DNA from: Gammaproteobacteria bacterium
GTDB lineage: Bacteria; Pseudomonadota; Gammaproteobacteria; UBA4575
Length of the DNA: 64,000 nucleotides
Assembly (NCBI GenBank): GCA_028279275.1
Contig: JANQOB010000006.1
Span: 314,799 to 378,798, forward strand
Direction of reading: 5' to 3'
Part shown: piece by piece, positions 1-7,758 of the stretch
How positions within the stretch are numbered: the first letter of the stretch is position 1
Layout of the letters: every line of letters starts with the position of its first letter
Made by a program: the position numbers and the translations under genes
The notes under the pieces: model-generated
The model's database searches: none
What the model saw: the letters and a program-made list of their open reading frames with translations, nothing else
Told to the model about the DNA's origin: nothing

Positions 1-177
1 CGAAGCCTTTTATGGTTTACTGTTTGGTCCAGTATTGCACATGGCGGCGTCATGGCTTATCAAGCGATTACTAGTGAAGGTGGACATGAACACGCAAATT
101 TATTTGGAGATGTACCCGCTTTATTTGCAGTTGCAATCATACTTTGGTTTTTAATGCCCAAACGCATGGATGCGTGA
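1..177 (+). CDS. C-terminal part of a small membrane protein (5' end outside window)
   Basis: Frame 1 is open from the first base and ends in TGA at 175-177, giving 58 residues. Two hydrophobic stretches are visible, one around residues 3-21 containing a His-Gly-Gly motif and one near the end (about 39-52), followed by a short basic tail. The spacing of HGG, a Gly-Asp-Val-Pro stretch and the last helix reminds me of the DUF6632 family of small integral membrane proteins, but that is from memory and uncertain. Function unknown. A hairpin follows about 40 bases after the stop. Confidence 0.75.
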   Translation, partial: RSLLWFTVWSSIAHGGVMAYQAITSEGGHEHANLFGDVPALFAVAIILWFLMPKRMDA

Positions 178-218
178 GTAAGAGCTGCATCAGGGATGAT
201 GCAAACATATTAATAATG

Positions 219-240
219 TCCGCTTTTGCAAAAAAGCGGA
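219..240 (+). terminator. Perfect 9-bp hairpin, likely terminator of the first gene
   Basis: The arms TCCGCTTTT (219-227) and AAAAGCGGA (232-240) pair perfectly around a GCAA tetraloop. It lies about 40 bases after the first stop codon. No long T run follows, so it is at best a weak intrinsic terminator or an mRNA 3'-end stabilising hairpin. Confidence 0.5.
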
Positions 241-353
241 TATATTGAAATGATAGAATTTTGAACTGATGCAACTTCCTTGTTACAACTCATATTCGGA
301 CACCCATTTGCACATGACTTCACCGCAGGTGGATAATTGATTATAATTTACTC

Positions 354-590
354 ATGCATACATTACTAACCATTTTATTTGCAGTAGTAACAGCATTTCT
401 AGCTGCTGGGATACTTGCGCTAATTAAAATAGGTTCAAGTGCTGTTTTGCGCTTTTTTGAAAAAAGATGGCAATCAAGAGGAGTAATAATACTAATTCTA
501 TGTTGGTTGTTTTTATTACCTATTATGGTTTTAGTAAGTATTGTTGTTGGATTCTATCTATACCTTACTGTTAAACCTTCTTACGTTTAG
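354..590 (+). CDS. Small two-helix membrane protein, unknown function
   Basis: This 78-residue frame has two long hydrophobic segments (about residues 3-24 and 44-72) joined by a basic loop (FFEKRWQSR), the pattern of a real inner-membrane hairpin protein with the loop in the cytoplasm. I do not recognise a family. A TATAAT box at 342-347 lies only 7 bases before the ATG and there is no Shine-Dalgarno sequence. If that box is used, the message would be almost leaderless. The gene is isolated from its neighbours, and its reality rests on composition only. Confidence 0.5.
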   Translation: MHTLLTILFAVVTAFLAAGILALIKIGSSAVLRFFEKRWQSRGVIILILCWLFLLPIMVLVSIVVGFYLYLTVKPSYV

Positions 591-624
591 CATCCCCTAT
601 AAATTTTGTTTCACTATTTGCCGT

Positions 625-1011
625 CTATGACGAATCAAAATCATGCACTTTAATTTTTCTTGATAAAGGCTTTATTACGTTTTTTACGGCATTTTTATGT
701 TTTGGATGAATTAAATATCGATGCATAGCTTCTGTATCATCGAAAATCATATATATACCAATATCAAAACTATCATCAACAATTATTCGATCACTAGAAA
801 TTGACTTACCTACTCGAAGCTGTTTGAGTTCCTCAATTTCCTTTAGTTTCTGGGTAGTATCTATTATTTGCTGAGCGTGATTCTCGTTGCCTGGCTCCTT
901 CAACCATACTAAAACAATGTGCACGACTTGAGGATCTGAAGCATTATTTATCAATCCTGAGCACGCCGCCAGGTTAACAATAAATATAAAAAGGATTGAA
1001 TTACGTAACAT
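625..1011 (-). CDS. Dabb-domain (stress-responsive A/B barrel) lipoprotein
   Basis: A protein of 128 residues. The start chosen is the ATG at 1011, which shares its A with the TAA stop of the upstream kinase gene (TAATG), so translation is probably coupled to pdsS. From this start the protein has a short lipoprotein signal ending in a LAAC lipobox, cysteine about residue 17. The rest resembles a Dabb dimeric alpha/beta-barrel domain, with a VVHIVLVWLK strand at the start and a DDTEAMHRYLIHPKHK segment near the end. The longer frame starting at 1047 would bury the signal peptide. A membrane-anchored member next to the Pds kinase is unusual; substrate or ligand unknown. Confidence 0.75.
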   Translation of the reverse strand: MLRNSILFIFIVNLAACSGLINNASDPQVVHIVLVWLKEPGNENHAQQIIDTTQKLKEIEELKQLRVGKSISSDRIIVDDSFDIGIYMIFDDTEAMHRYLIHPKHKNAVKNVIKPLSRKIKVHDFDSS

Positions 1012-3197
1012 TAAATCGTCTTTGTTGAAGATGAGACGGGTAACCATATTGAAGCAATGACTCCGCTATTGTCAGAGTTATTTTCAATCGTAATGTGTCC
1101 TTGATGAAACTCAGCAATTAAACGAGCAATATATAAACCAATACCTAAGTGCGTCTCTCGTTGCTTGTTTTGTTCACGCACAGAAACCATTGACTCAAAC
1201 AATCTTCCTTGCATCTCATCAGTAAGCAGTGGTCCTTTATTTTCTATCGTTAATTTTACCTGCCCCATTTCTTTGCTAAGTGCTATTTTTATTTCATCCT
1301 CTCGAGAACTAAACTCAACTGCATTAGCAACCACTTTATCTATCAGCTGAGCAATATTCTCAGGAACGCCGTTAACCTGTAGCTCAATTTGGCATATATC
1401 TGCTGAAAATAAATTTTCGCAATATGCAGATCGATATCCTGCAATACAACCATGTACTAACTCCGTTAAATTAAACAATTCTTTTTCACTTGACTGTAAC
1501 GAATGTTCTAATCGTGTAGCTTCACCCATATTAGTAAGAATTGTATTTAAACGTTTGATACCTTCTTGTGCTCGTTCCATATAAACTTTTGCCTCTTTAT
1601 CATGTTCCAGCATCGCTAAATTATCTAGGGATGAACGCACAACTGTAACTGGAGTACGAAATTCGTGCGAAAGTCGCGATGTCATATTTTCTAAGTAACT
1701 ATTATATTGCCCTAATCGACCCACGATGTTGGAAAAGCTTCTCGATAAATCACCAATTTCATCCTGTACGGATGAACCTTTGAAGTTTGTATGAATTCTT
1801 CCCTGCTCATCAATTGCTTGTTCAGCTTGCGTACGTAATTTACGTATACGGTAAGAAATTCGAGAGGCAAATAAAAATAATGCGAGTGTACTAAGTAACA
1901 TTACTGCTAAAATAACTGTAAATAACTTTTCTAATGCTTTATTACGAATTGTGCGGATTCCATTTGTAGTTTCTTCTGCAACCACCACACCCATGACTTT
2001 GTCATCCACCCAAATAGGATGTGCTGCTGACAATACGACAGCTTTTTTATCTGGTGTTAAATACCATGAAGATTCTACCTCCCCTGCAAGGGCTGAATTG
2101 ATCTGCGAACCCGCAAGTTCCGTAGCTTCTTCAAGTTCATCAATAAAATCTTGCGGAGGGCGGGTTAACAATTGATAGTAAAGCGGATGTAAATACTTTT
2201 TTTCAAGTTGTTGCAACCAAGAGGTTGATGCACGCTGGTTTGCTTTCGAATCTTCTATCACACCTGAAGCGGAACGAATGTCGCCAATCTTTGCTAGCAC
2301 ACGGCGCTTAGCATCAATTACCCATATCCTCGAATTCGAACGAGCCAAGCCTTTTAAAATTTGTTCAATCTCAGGAGACGGTACTAATACTGTACCTAAT
2401 TGATCGGAACGCTGTGTGTTGGAAGTACCAACAACATTATTTGTGTTACGCGTTCGCGAATCATCTACATCATAAATAGCAAAACCCAGTTTGCTGCCAA
2501 TCATTTCTAGAGGAATACGAATTTCTATATTGTATCCCTGAGGAGTTTCTTTCCAATTGCCTTGTATTTTGCTTTCATGACGCAAAGGATAGACACTGCC
2601 TTCTTCAGGTTTTGTAAGGTATGCATTTACCCAACCTGGTGTTTCATTCGAAATGATAAATCGCTGGAATTCATTCTCTTTATCAAGAAAGGCAATGTGT
2701 AAAGTATCATTACGGTGCACATTAAAAGTATTTGCATTTCTATATACAATATAATCATCTATTACTTCGAACATCACATATAAATAATTTTCATACTTAA
2801 CTACCATGTGATTAAAGCTAAGTGATTTGGGTTTATAGCTATCTCTATTTTCAATTACATAATCAACACCATAAAATTGTGGTTGATAGTTAAAATTTTG
2901 CCATTCTTGCAAATCCCCGTCTAGTTGGATTGGGGTGGAAACATCAATAGCATATAAGTCTCTTCCCTGACGCACATCGCTTAAAAAACTTGCCTGCAAA
3001 TTAAATAAATTGGGTCGCTCATGTAATGCCGTTGCTGCTGCGCTCACAGTGCCCACCAAGGTTTGTTCTTGCCCTTTTCGCAGGTATTTTTCCATCTCCC
3101 ATACATATTTGTAGCCCAACCATGGAATAGCAAATAAAAAACTGGAAAGAAAAACCAGTTTTAGACGTAAGCCAATACGAGGCTTTGGAAAATTCAT
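1011..3197 (-). CDS. pdsS: PdsS-like sensor histidine kinase of the proteobacterial dedicated sortase system
   Basis: A 728-residue membrane kinase. After a first TM helix (about 13-31) comes a large periplasmic region holding a carbohydrate-binding-like beta domain (the Leu-Asp-Gly-Asp-Leu-x-Glu-Trp motif near 92-99 is typical of CBM9-like folds). A second TM helix (about 425-445), HAMP, HisKA with phospho-acceptor His511 in SHEFRTP, and a HATPase domain (ANAVEF N-box, GIGLYIA G2 box) follow. Length, CBM9-like sensor and pairing with the adjacent regulator match the marine sortase histidine kinase family (TIGR03785 as I recall). It starts 6 bases after pdsR and ends overlapping the Dabb gene, giving an operon pdsR-pdsS-Dabb. 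Confidence 0.85.
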   Translation of the reverse strand: MNFPKPRIGLRLKLVFLSSFLFAIPWLGYKYVWEMEKYLRKGQEQTLVGTVSAAATALHERPNLFNLQASFLSDVRQGRDLYAIDVSTPIQLDGDLQEWQNFNYQPQFYGVDYVIENRDSYKPKSLSFNHMVVKYENYLYVMFEVIDDYIVYRNANTFNVHRNDTLHIAFLDKENEFQRFIISNETPGWVNAYLTKPEEGSVYPLRHESKIQGNWKETPQGYNIEIRIPLEMIGSKLGFAIYDVDDSRTRNTNNVVGTSNTQRSDQLGTVLVPSPEIEQILKGLARSNSRIWVIDAKRRVLAKIGDIRSASGVIEDSKANQRASTSWLQQLEKKYLHPLYYQLLTRPPQDFIDELEEATELAGSQINSALAGEVESSWYLTPDKKAVVLSAAHPIWVDDKVMGVVVAEETTNGIRTIRNKALEKLFTVILAVMLLSTLALFLFASRISYRIRKLRTQAEQAIDEQGRIHTNFKGSSVQDEIGDLSRSFSNIVGRLGQYNSYLENMTSRLSHEFRTPVTVVRSSLDNLAMLEHDKEAKVYMERAQEGIKRLNTILTNMGEATRLEHSLQSSEKELFNLTELVHGCIAGYRSAYCENLFSADICQIELQVNGVPENIAQLIDKVVANAVEFSSREDEIKIALSKEMGQVKLTIENKGPLLTDEMQGRLFESMVSVREQNKQRETHLGIGLYIARLIAEFHQGHITIENNSDNSGVIASIWLPVSSSTKTI

Positions 3198-3202
3198 GAA
3201 TA

Positions 3203-3901
3203 TTAGTTGGTACTGCTGTTCCAGCGATAACCCATACCATATACCGTTTCAATACAATCGAATGTTGTATCAATTTGCATAAACTTTTTACGAATACGTT
3301 TAATATGGGAAGTTATCGTACTATCGTCAACCACCATTTGGGATTCCTGCATTAGTTGTTGCCGATTTTTCACATGTCCAATATATTTTGCCAACGCATG
3401 CACCATCCAGAACTCGGTAACCGTTAAGTCTACATTTTGATCTTTCCACTTTGCGATCATACGTTGCGAATCCATGGTTAGATTCCCTTGCTGCAACTCA
3501 GCTTGATTTGAAACAGGTTCACGCATTGCATCCGAACGACGAAATAACGCTGCAATTCGTGCTAATAAATGCGGGAGACTTATATCCTTAGTTAAATAAT
3601 CATCAGCCCCAATGCGTAAACCACTCACCGTATCTACATCACTATCACGCGCAGTTAAAAATATAATTGGCAAAGCTTCGGACATGGAGCGCAGTGAACG
3701 ACATAGTGTAAATCCCCCATCTACTTCATCCTCCAAACCGATGTCTATAATGGCTAAATCAGGCAAACGTTGCTCGAAAACAGCCATCGCATCTTTCCTA
3801 TTTGCAAAAGTTTGCACAGTGTACCCCTGCTTACGCAGCACATCTGCATAATTCTCACGTAGCGCATATTCATCTTCTATTACAGCTACTCGGCGGCTCA
3901 T
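3203..3901 (-). CDS. pdsR: PdsR-like OmpR-family response regulator
   Basis: A 232-residue response regulator: receiver domain about residues 3-120 with acidic pocket Glu9/Asp10 and phospho-acceptor Asp53, then a winged-helix DNA-binding domain (about 140-230) ending in YGMGYRW. Asp53 sits in an unusual IIDIGLED context with several acidic residues in the following loop. The gene is 6 bases upstream of pdsS and divergent from pdsO, matching the Pds regulator family (TIGR03787 as I recall). The 200-base gap to pdsO would carry both promoters. No strong Shine-Dalgarno is visible before the ATG. Confidence 0.87.
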   Translation of the reverse strand: MSRRVAVIEDEYALRENYADVLRKQGYTVQTFANRKDAMAVFEQRLPDLAIIDIGLEDEVDGGFTLCRSLRSMSEALPIIFLTARDSDVDTVSGLRIGADDYLTKDISLPHLLARIAALFRRSDAMREPVSNQAELQQGNLTMDSQRMIAKWKDQNVDLTVTEFWMVHALAKYIGHVKNRQQLMQESQMVVDDSTITSHIKRIRKKFMQIDTTFDCIETVYGMGYRWNSSTN

Positions 3902-4039
3902 TTTAATACTTATATATATGTATATATTGGTTTGTCAGTGGTTAAAACTATACGGATTAATGCTCTCGAGGCCAGGGCTAATACCAGATTGCCTTTTTGT
4001 TGCCATATTTAAACAGCAAATTGCCCATTTTCTCGCCCA

Positions 4040-4058
4040 AAAACGTCATAGACGTTTT
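4040..4058. promoter_or_regulatory. Perfect inverted repeat in the pdsR-pdsO divergent region
   Basis: AAAACGTC (4040-4047), spacer ATA, then GACGTTTT (4051-4058) form a perfect 8-bp inverted repeat 42 bases before the pdsO start. Its symmetry and place suit an operator, perhaps for PdsR, but OmpR-family sites are usually direct repeats, so the binding protein is unknown. A hairpin in the pdsO leader is the alternative. Confidence 0.4.
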
Positions 4059-4100
4059 ATTTAATGGCCTTAACGCAACTTAATCTACATGAGGCTAAAT

Positions 4101-4907
4101 ATGAAATTTACCCGCACAAAGAGCATTCTAACGACTGCACTAATTTTATTCATGACTCCCGTTTTCGCAAATCACTCTTCTGATGAAAAAAATATTAGTC
4201 TTACTGAACAAGGCGTAGGTATAGGATCTGGTTCAATCGTGGGTGGTTTAATAGCTGGCCCGGTTGGCATTGTCACAGGTGCGGTTATTGGTAGCCTAGT
4301 AGGCCAAAATGTTGCAGATGAACACACCAAGCAGAAGCTGTCTCATTCCAATGCTGAATTAAGTAACAAGTTATCTAAATCTTCTAAAACAATAGAAACA
4401 CTAGAAGAAACGTCTTCTCAACATATTACTTCACTTAAAGATGCACACCTCACAATTGAGAAATTGCTCACTCAAAATCAGGAACTTAAAAATCATGCAT
4501 TAAACTTTGATGTGCAGTTTAGAACGGATTCATACGATATCGAAAACCAATACCAAGAATATTTAATTGATTTGGCAAATGCTCTTATTGAAACACCAGA
4601 CTTGGAACTTGAAGTTGCAGGATTTGCCGATCGAATAGGTGATGATGCATATAATATGGAATTATCAGATAAACGCGCACAAAGTGTAAAAGAATTTCTT
4701 ATTCAACAAGGCATTAAAGAAGAACGAATTACTACTCTGGCTCATGGGGAAACTCAACCACTTCATGAAGAACAAAGTTTAGAAAACAATTTTTTTGATC
4801 GACGCGTAACGGTCTATTTGAGGCCTGTTGAAATCAGCACAAAAAATATTGCTCAAGAAATTACAGTAATAGAAGATGAGCTTTCTGTTGCTGCTAATGA
4901 AGAATAA
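4101..4907 (+). CDS. pdsO: PdsO-like OmpA-family protein with glycine-zipper segment
   Basis: The ATG at 4101 is chosen over the one at 4089 because GAGGC lies 5-9 bases before it. It gives 268 residues with a signal peptide (cleavage after about VFA). A glycine-zipper segment follows (GSIVGGLIAGPVG), then a coiled-coil stretch, then an OmpA-like peptidoglycan-binding domain (about 135-245) with the ADRIGDDAYNMELSDKRAQ motif. The combination of glycine zipper plus OmpA domain next to PdsRS matches the sortase-associated OmpA-like protein PdsO. The protein should sit in the periplasm or outer membrane, bound to peptidoglycan. The tail after the OmpA domain is acidic. Confidence 0.82.
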   Translation: MKFTRTKSILTTALILFMTPVFANHSSDEKNISLTEQGVGIGSGSIVGGLIAGPVGIVTGAVIGSLVGQNVADEHTKQKLSHSNAELSNKLSKSSKTIETLEETSSQHITSLKDAHLTIEKLLTQNQELKNHALNFDVQFRTDSYDIENQYQEYLIDLANALIETPDLELEVAGFADRIGDDAYNMELSDKRAQSVKEFLIQQGIKEERITTLAHGETQPLHEEQSLENNFFDRRVTVYLRPVEISTKNIAQEITVIEDELSVAANEE

Positions 4908-5033
4908 GCTGGAGAAAGAATATATCTGGGTTTAGGAGAGGTTAAAATAATATTAGTAATACATTTACACTTAAATTTTATTTAAAAGCCAAGATACCAC
5001 AAATCGATTCTTTTATCTTTATACTCCTCCATT

Positions 5034-5059
5034 AGGCGATCATATGGTCGCCTTTTTTT
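5034..5059 (+). terminator. Rho-independent terminator after pdsO
   Basis: AGGCGA (5034-5039) pairs with TCGCCT (5048-5053), extended inward by a T-G and a C-G pair around an ATAT loop, and is followed by a run of Ts to 5059. It lies about 125 bases after the pdsO stop. The opposite strand has no T run, so it works in the plus direction. Confidence 0.85.
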
Positions 5060-5121
5060 GTAACATTAATTATAAATTCAACTGCACATACAAATTTGGA
5101 CCATACTTGATTGGAACCAAA

Positions 5122-6081
5122 TTAGGCCGCTTGATTGCTATTTGCCCCACTTAATTCAAGAGTCATTTTAGCCATTTCAGCTACCGTCTCAAGAATATCA
5201 GGATCATCAATTTCTACATCAAATAAGTTTGCAGTTTCTAAAAACTCTTTAGTTACCGTACCAATTAAATTCATAAAATCTAAAATATCAATACCAAACT
5301 CTTTTTCAGCGCGATCTGCTTCTTTTAAGTAACCTTCATCAGTGTGATCAAAACAAATACAATCGGCCAATACGCCCGCGAAAGCTACACACTTTACAGC
5401 TTCTTTATTATCGTCATCAATAAAATCTAAAGCACTGCCATGACTCGATTCTACTAGCTGAGTAATTTTTTCTGGAATATCCCATTTATTTAATAGCCAT
5501 GCTCCCACTACTGCATGATCGAAACCTAGTTTACTCTTCTCGAAGGCAATCAAGCTGTCATGATCCTGTTGTTTATCTTTTATTCCAGAATACAATTCAG
5601 GATGTACTTTATCTAAAGCAAGCATACCAATATCCTGCAATAATCCTGGAAGAAATAATTCTTCCTTTTTAGCATAACCTGTAGCGCCTGCTAAACAACG
5701 ACATGCGACTGCTGAAGCTAAAGAACGCTTCCAAAAATAACTATAATCGAGTCCGTCACCATTATCATCTAGATTCCCAACTAACGAGAAACTAAGCGCC
5801 AAGTTCAATGTACCCTCCCAACCAAACATAACAACAGCTTGTTGAATATTTTCAGTTTTAGCTCGACGCGCATATAATGATGAATTAGCAATACGTAAAA
5901 TTTTTGCTGTTAGTGCCGGATCGAAACTTACTATTTCAGCAAGAGTATCAATGTCAGAATTGGCATTAGAACTTAGATGTATGATTTGGTCTGCAACACC
6001 TGGTGGACTCGGCAAATCACCACATTCTTCAAGCAATTTAAATGTTTCGCTGTCCATTAAATCTTGTAAACATAAATCCAT
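5122..6081 (-). CDS. HDOD-domain signalling protein
   Basis: A 319-residue soluble protein. An HDOD domain occupies about residues 15-215: LPSPPGVADQIIHL at the start, FDPALTAKILRIANSS, and LLQDIGMLALDKV. These are the signatures of the HD-related output domain, which usually lacks the catalytic HD metal ligands and acts in protein-protein signalling. The rest is helical. It is a clear paralogue of the HDOD half of the next gene upstream (6108-7649), 26 bases away and probably in the same operon. The start is supported by GGAA upstream. A weak AATTTGG/CCAAATT hairpin abuts the stop. Confidence 0.82.
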   Translation of the reverse strand: MDLCLQDLMDSETFKLLEECGDLPSPPGVADQIIHLSSNANSDIDTLAEIVSFDPALTAKILRIANSSLYARRAKTENIQQAVVMFGWEGTLNLALSFSLVGNLDDNGDGLDYSYFWKRSLASAVACRCLAGATGYAKKEELFLPGLLQDIGMLALDKVHPELYSGIKDKQQDHDSLIAFEKSKLGFDHAVVGAWLLNKWDIPEKITQLVESSHGSALDFIDDDNKEAVKCVAFAGVLADCICFDHTDEGYLKEADRAEKEFGIDILDFMNLIGTVTKEFLETANLFDVEIDDPDILETVAEMAKMTLELSGANSNQAA

Positions 6082-6107
6082 ATTTTATTTCCGTATAATA
6101 TTTTTGA

Positions 6108-7649
6108 TTATCCAGCAGCTACCTGCATAGGGCTTTGCTGTTGATACACTTTGTATTGGTTGCGCCCGTTTTGTTTAGCATCGTACATACTTTCATCTGC
6201 AGCTTTTAACAAACCACTACAGCTTTCATACAAATTCCCCTCGCCATGAACAGCAACACCCGCAGAAGCAGTTATCGCCAAGCTCTGATTTTGTGTATGG
6301 TCGAATTTATTTTCATTAAAAGATTTAATGATTCGTTCAGAGAGGCTAAGTGCTCCTTCTAGACCAGAATGTGGTAATAAAATTACAAACTCTTCTCCAC
6401 CATATCGAAATATGAGGTCAGTATCACGAATACAAGTTTTTAATAAGCCTACAGAATATTTTAAAACTTCATCACCACAATCATGTCCGTAAGTATCATT
6501 TATATTTTTAAAGTGATCTAAATCCACCATCACAACAGCCAATGGATAGTCACCTTTATTTGATAATTCAAATTCACGCTCGATAGAAATTTCAAGATAT
6601 CCACGATTATAAATTTTTGTGAGTGCATCCATTTTCGCAGAATCTTCGAGTTTCTTTGCTTTTGACTCTAGATATTCAGCTTCTTGGTGTAATTCTTCTG
6701 CCGTTTTCAGTGTTTCCATACTACGTAATAACAACAGTTCTTTTGCTTGCTCTGCAATACAATTTAATAATCTTGGGTCACCAACATCTAGTTCGAAAAT
6801 AGCAGCCGTTTCTTGAATTTCATCGACAATAGCTCCTAAATTTTCTAAAAACGCATTCTCATCCATACCAAGTAAGTTTTCACATACTTGAGCTGCATAA
6901 TGATAATCTTTTTTCCCTTCGTCACTGCATATACAATCTGCAATTACATTTGACGTTTCAATACAATTCTCAGCCGGAGTGGTATTCCCTACCTTTTTAT
7001 AACGTTCCTCATGATGACTAATTGCGACCAAATCAATAATTCTTTGAGGTAAATTCCAACGCTCAAGTAACCATGCGCCAACAGAAGCATGGTCAACACC
7101 TAACTTTTCATGTTCAATTTGTTGAACGACTTTATGCTGATGTTGATCATCACTAATTTCACTATATAACTCGGGTACAGCCTTATCTAATGCAAGCATA
7201 CCGACGTCTTGCAGTAAACCTGGCAAAAAAAGATCTTCTTTTTTGCTATCGATTCCGACGACTTTTGCTAAATGCTTTGCTGCTACCGCTGCAGAGATAG
7301 AGCGTTTCCAAAAGAAATTGTAATCCAGGCCATTTTTCGAGACAGGATCTATTTTAGAAACCAAAGAAAAACTTAAAGCAAGATTTAGAGTACCATTCCA
7401 ACCAAACATCATCACAGCTTGCTCAAGCGACTCAACTTTCGCATGTCTAGCATACATAGGTGAGTTAGCCATGCGCAGTACTTTTACAGTTAGTGCTGGA
7501 TCGAGACTTACCACTTCTGCTAAAACAGAAATATTGCTAGTAGGGTCGGTACTTAAGCCAATTATTTGCTCTGCCACACCAGGAGGGGTAGGCAAATCTC
7601 TGCAACGCTCTAAACGAACAATTAAATCTTGGTTATCGAGTAATGCCAC
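6108..7649 (-). CDS. HDOD-GGDEF protein, probable diguanylate cyclase
   Basis: 513 residues starting at a GTG with AAGGA 5-6 bases upstream. Residues about 10-300 are an HDOD domain, 310-340 a short coiled coil, and 340-500 a GGDEF domain. The active-site signature is GGEEF (417-421), with DLDHFKNIND before it and an RxxD inhibitory site (Arg408-Asp411) exactly five residues upstream. It is therefore expected to make cyclic di-GMP and be product-inhibited. The HDOD half is paralogous to the downstream gene. It starts 109 bases after the GGDEF-EAL gene ends, so read-through from the sigma-28 promoter at 11417 is possible but unproven. Confidence 0.85.
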   Translation of the reverse strand: MALLDNQDLIVRLERCRDLPTPPGVAEQIIGLSTDPTSNISVLAEVVSLDPALTVKVLRMANSPMYARHAKVESLEQAVMMFGWNGTLNLALSFSLVSKIDPVSKNGLDYNFFWKRSISAAVAAKHLAKVVGIDSKKEDLFLPGLLQDVGMLALDKAVPELYSEISDDQHQHKVVQQIEHEKLGVDHASVGAWLLERWNLPQRIIDLVAISHHEERYKKVGNTTPAENCIETSNVIADCICSDEGKKDYHYAAQVCENLLGMDENAFLENLGAIVDEIQETAAIFELDVGDPRLLNCIAEQAKELLLLRSMETLKTAEELHQEAEYLESKAKKLEDSAKMDALTKIYNRGYLEISIEREFELSNKGDYPLAVVMVDLDHFKNINDTYGHDCGDEVLKYSVGLLKTCIRDTDLIFRYGGEEFVILLPHSGLEGALSLSERIIKSFNENKFDHTQNQSLAITASAGVAVHGEGNLYESCSGLLKAADESMYDAKQNGRNQYKVYQQQSPMQVAAG

Positions 7650-7758
7650 GTTTATCCTTATTTCTTGCGACTTTATCCTGTGTAAAACAAGCAGATTCTT
7701 GATTCACTTCGTTAAGTTAACGGTCAAATTGAGGAAATCTTGAGTAACTCACTGTCAT

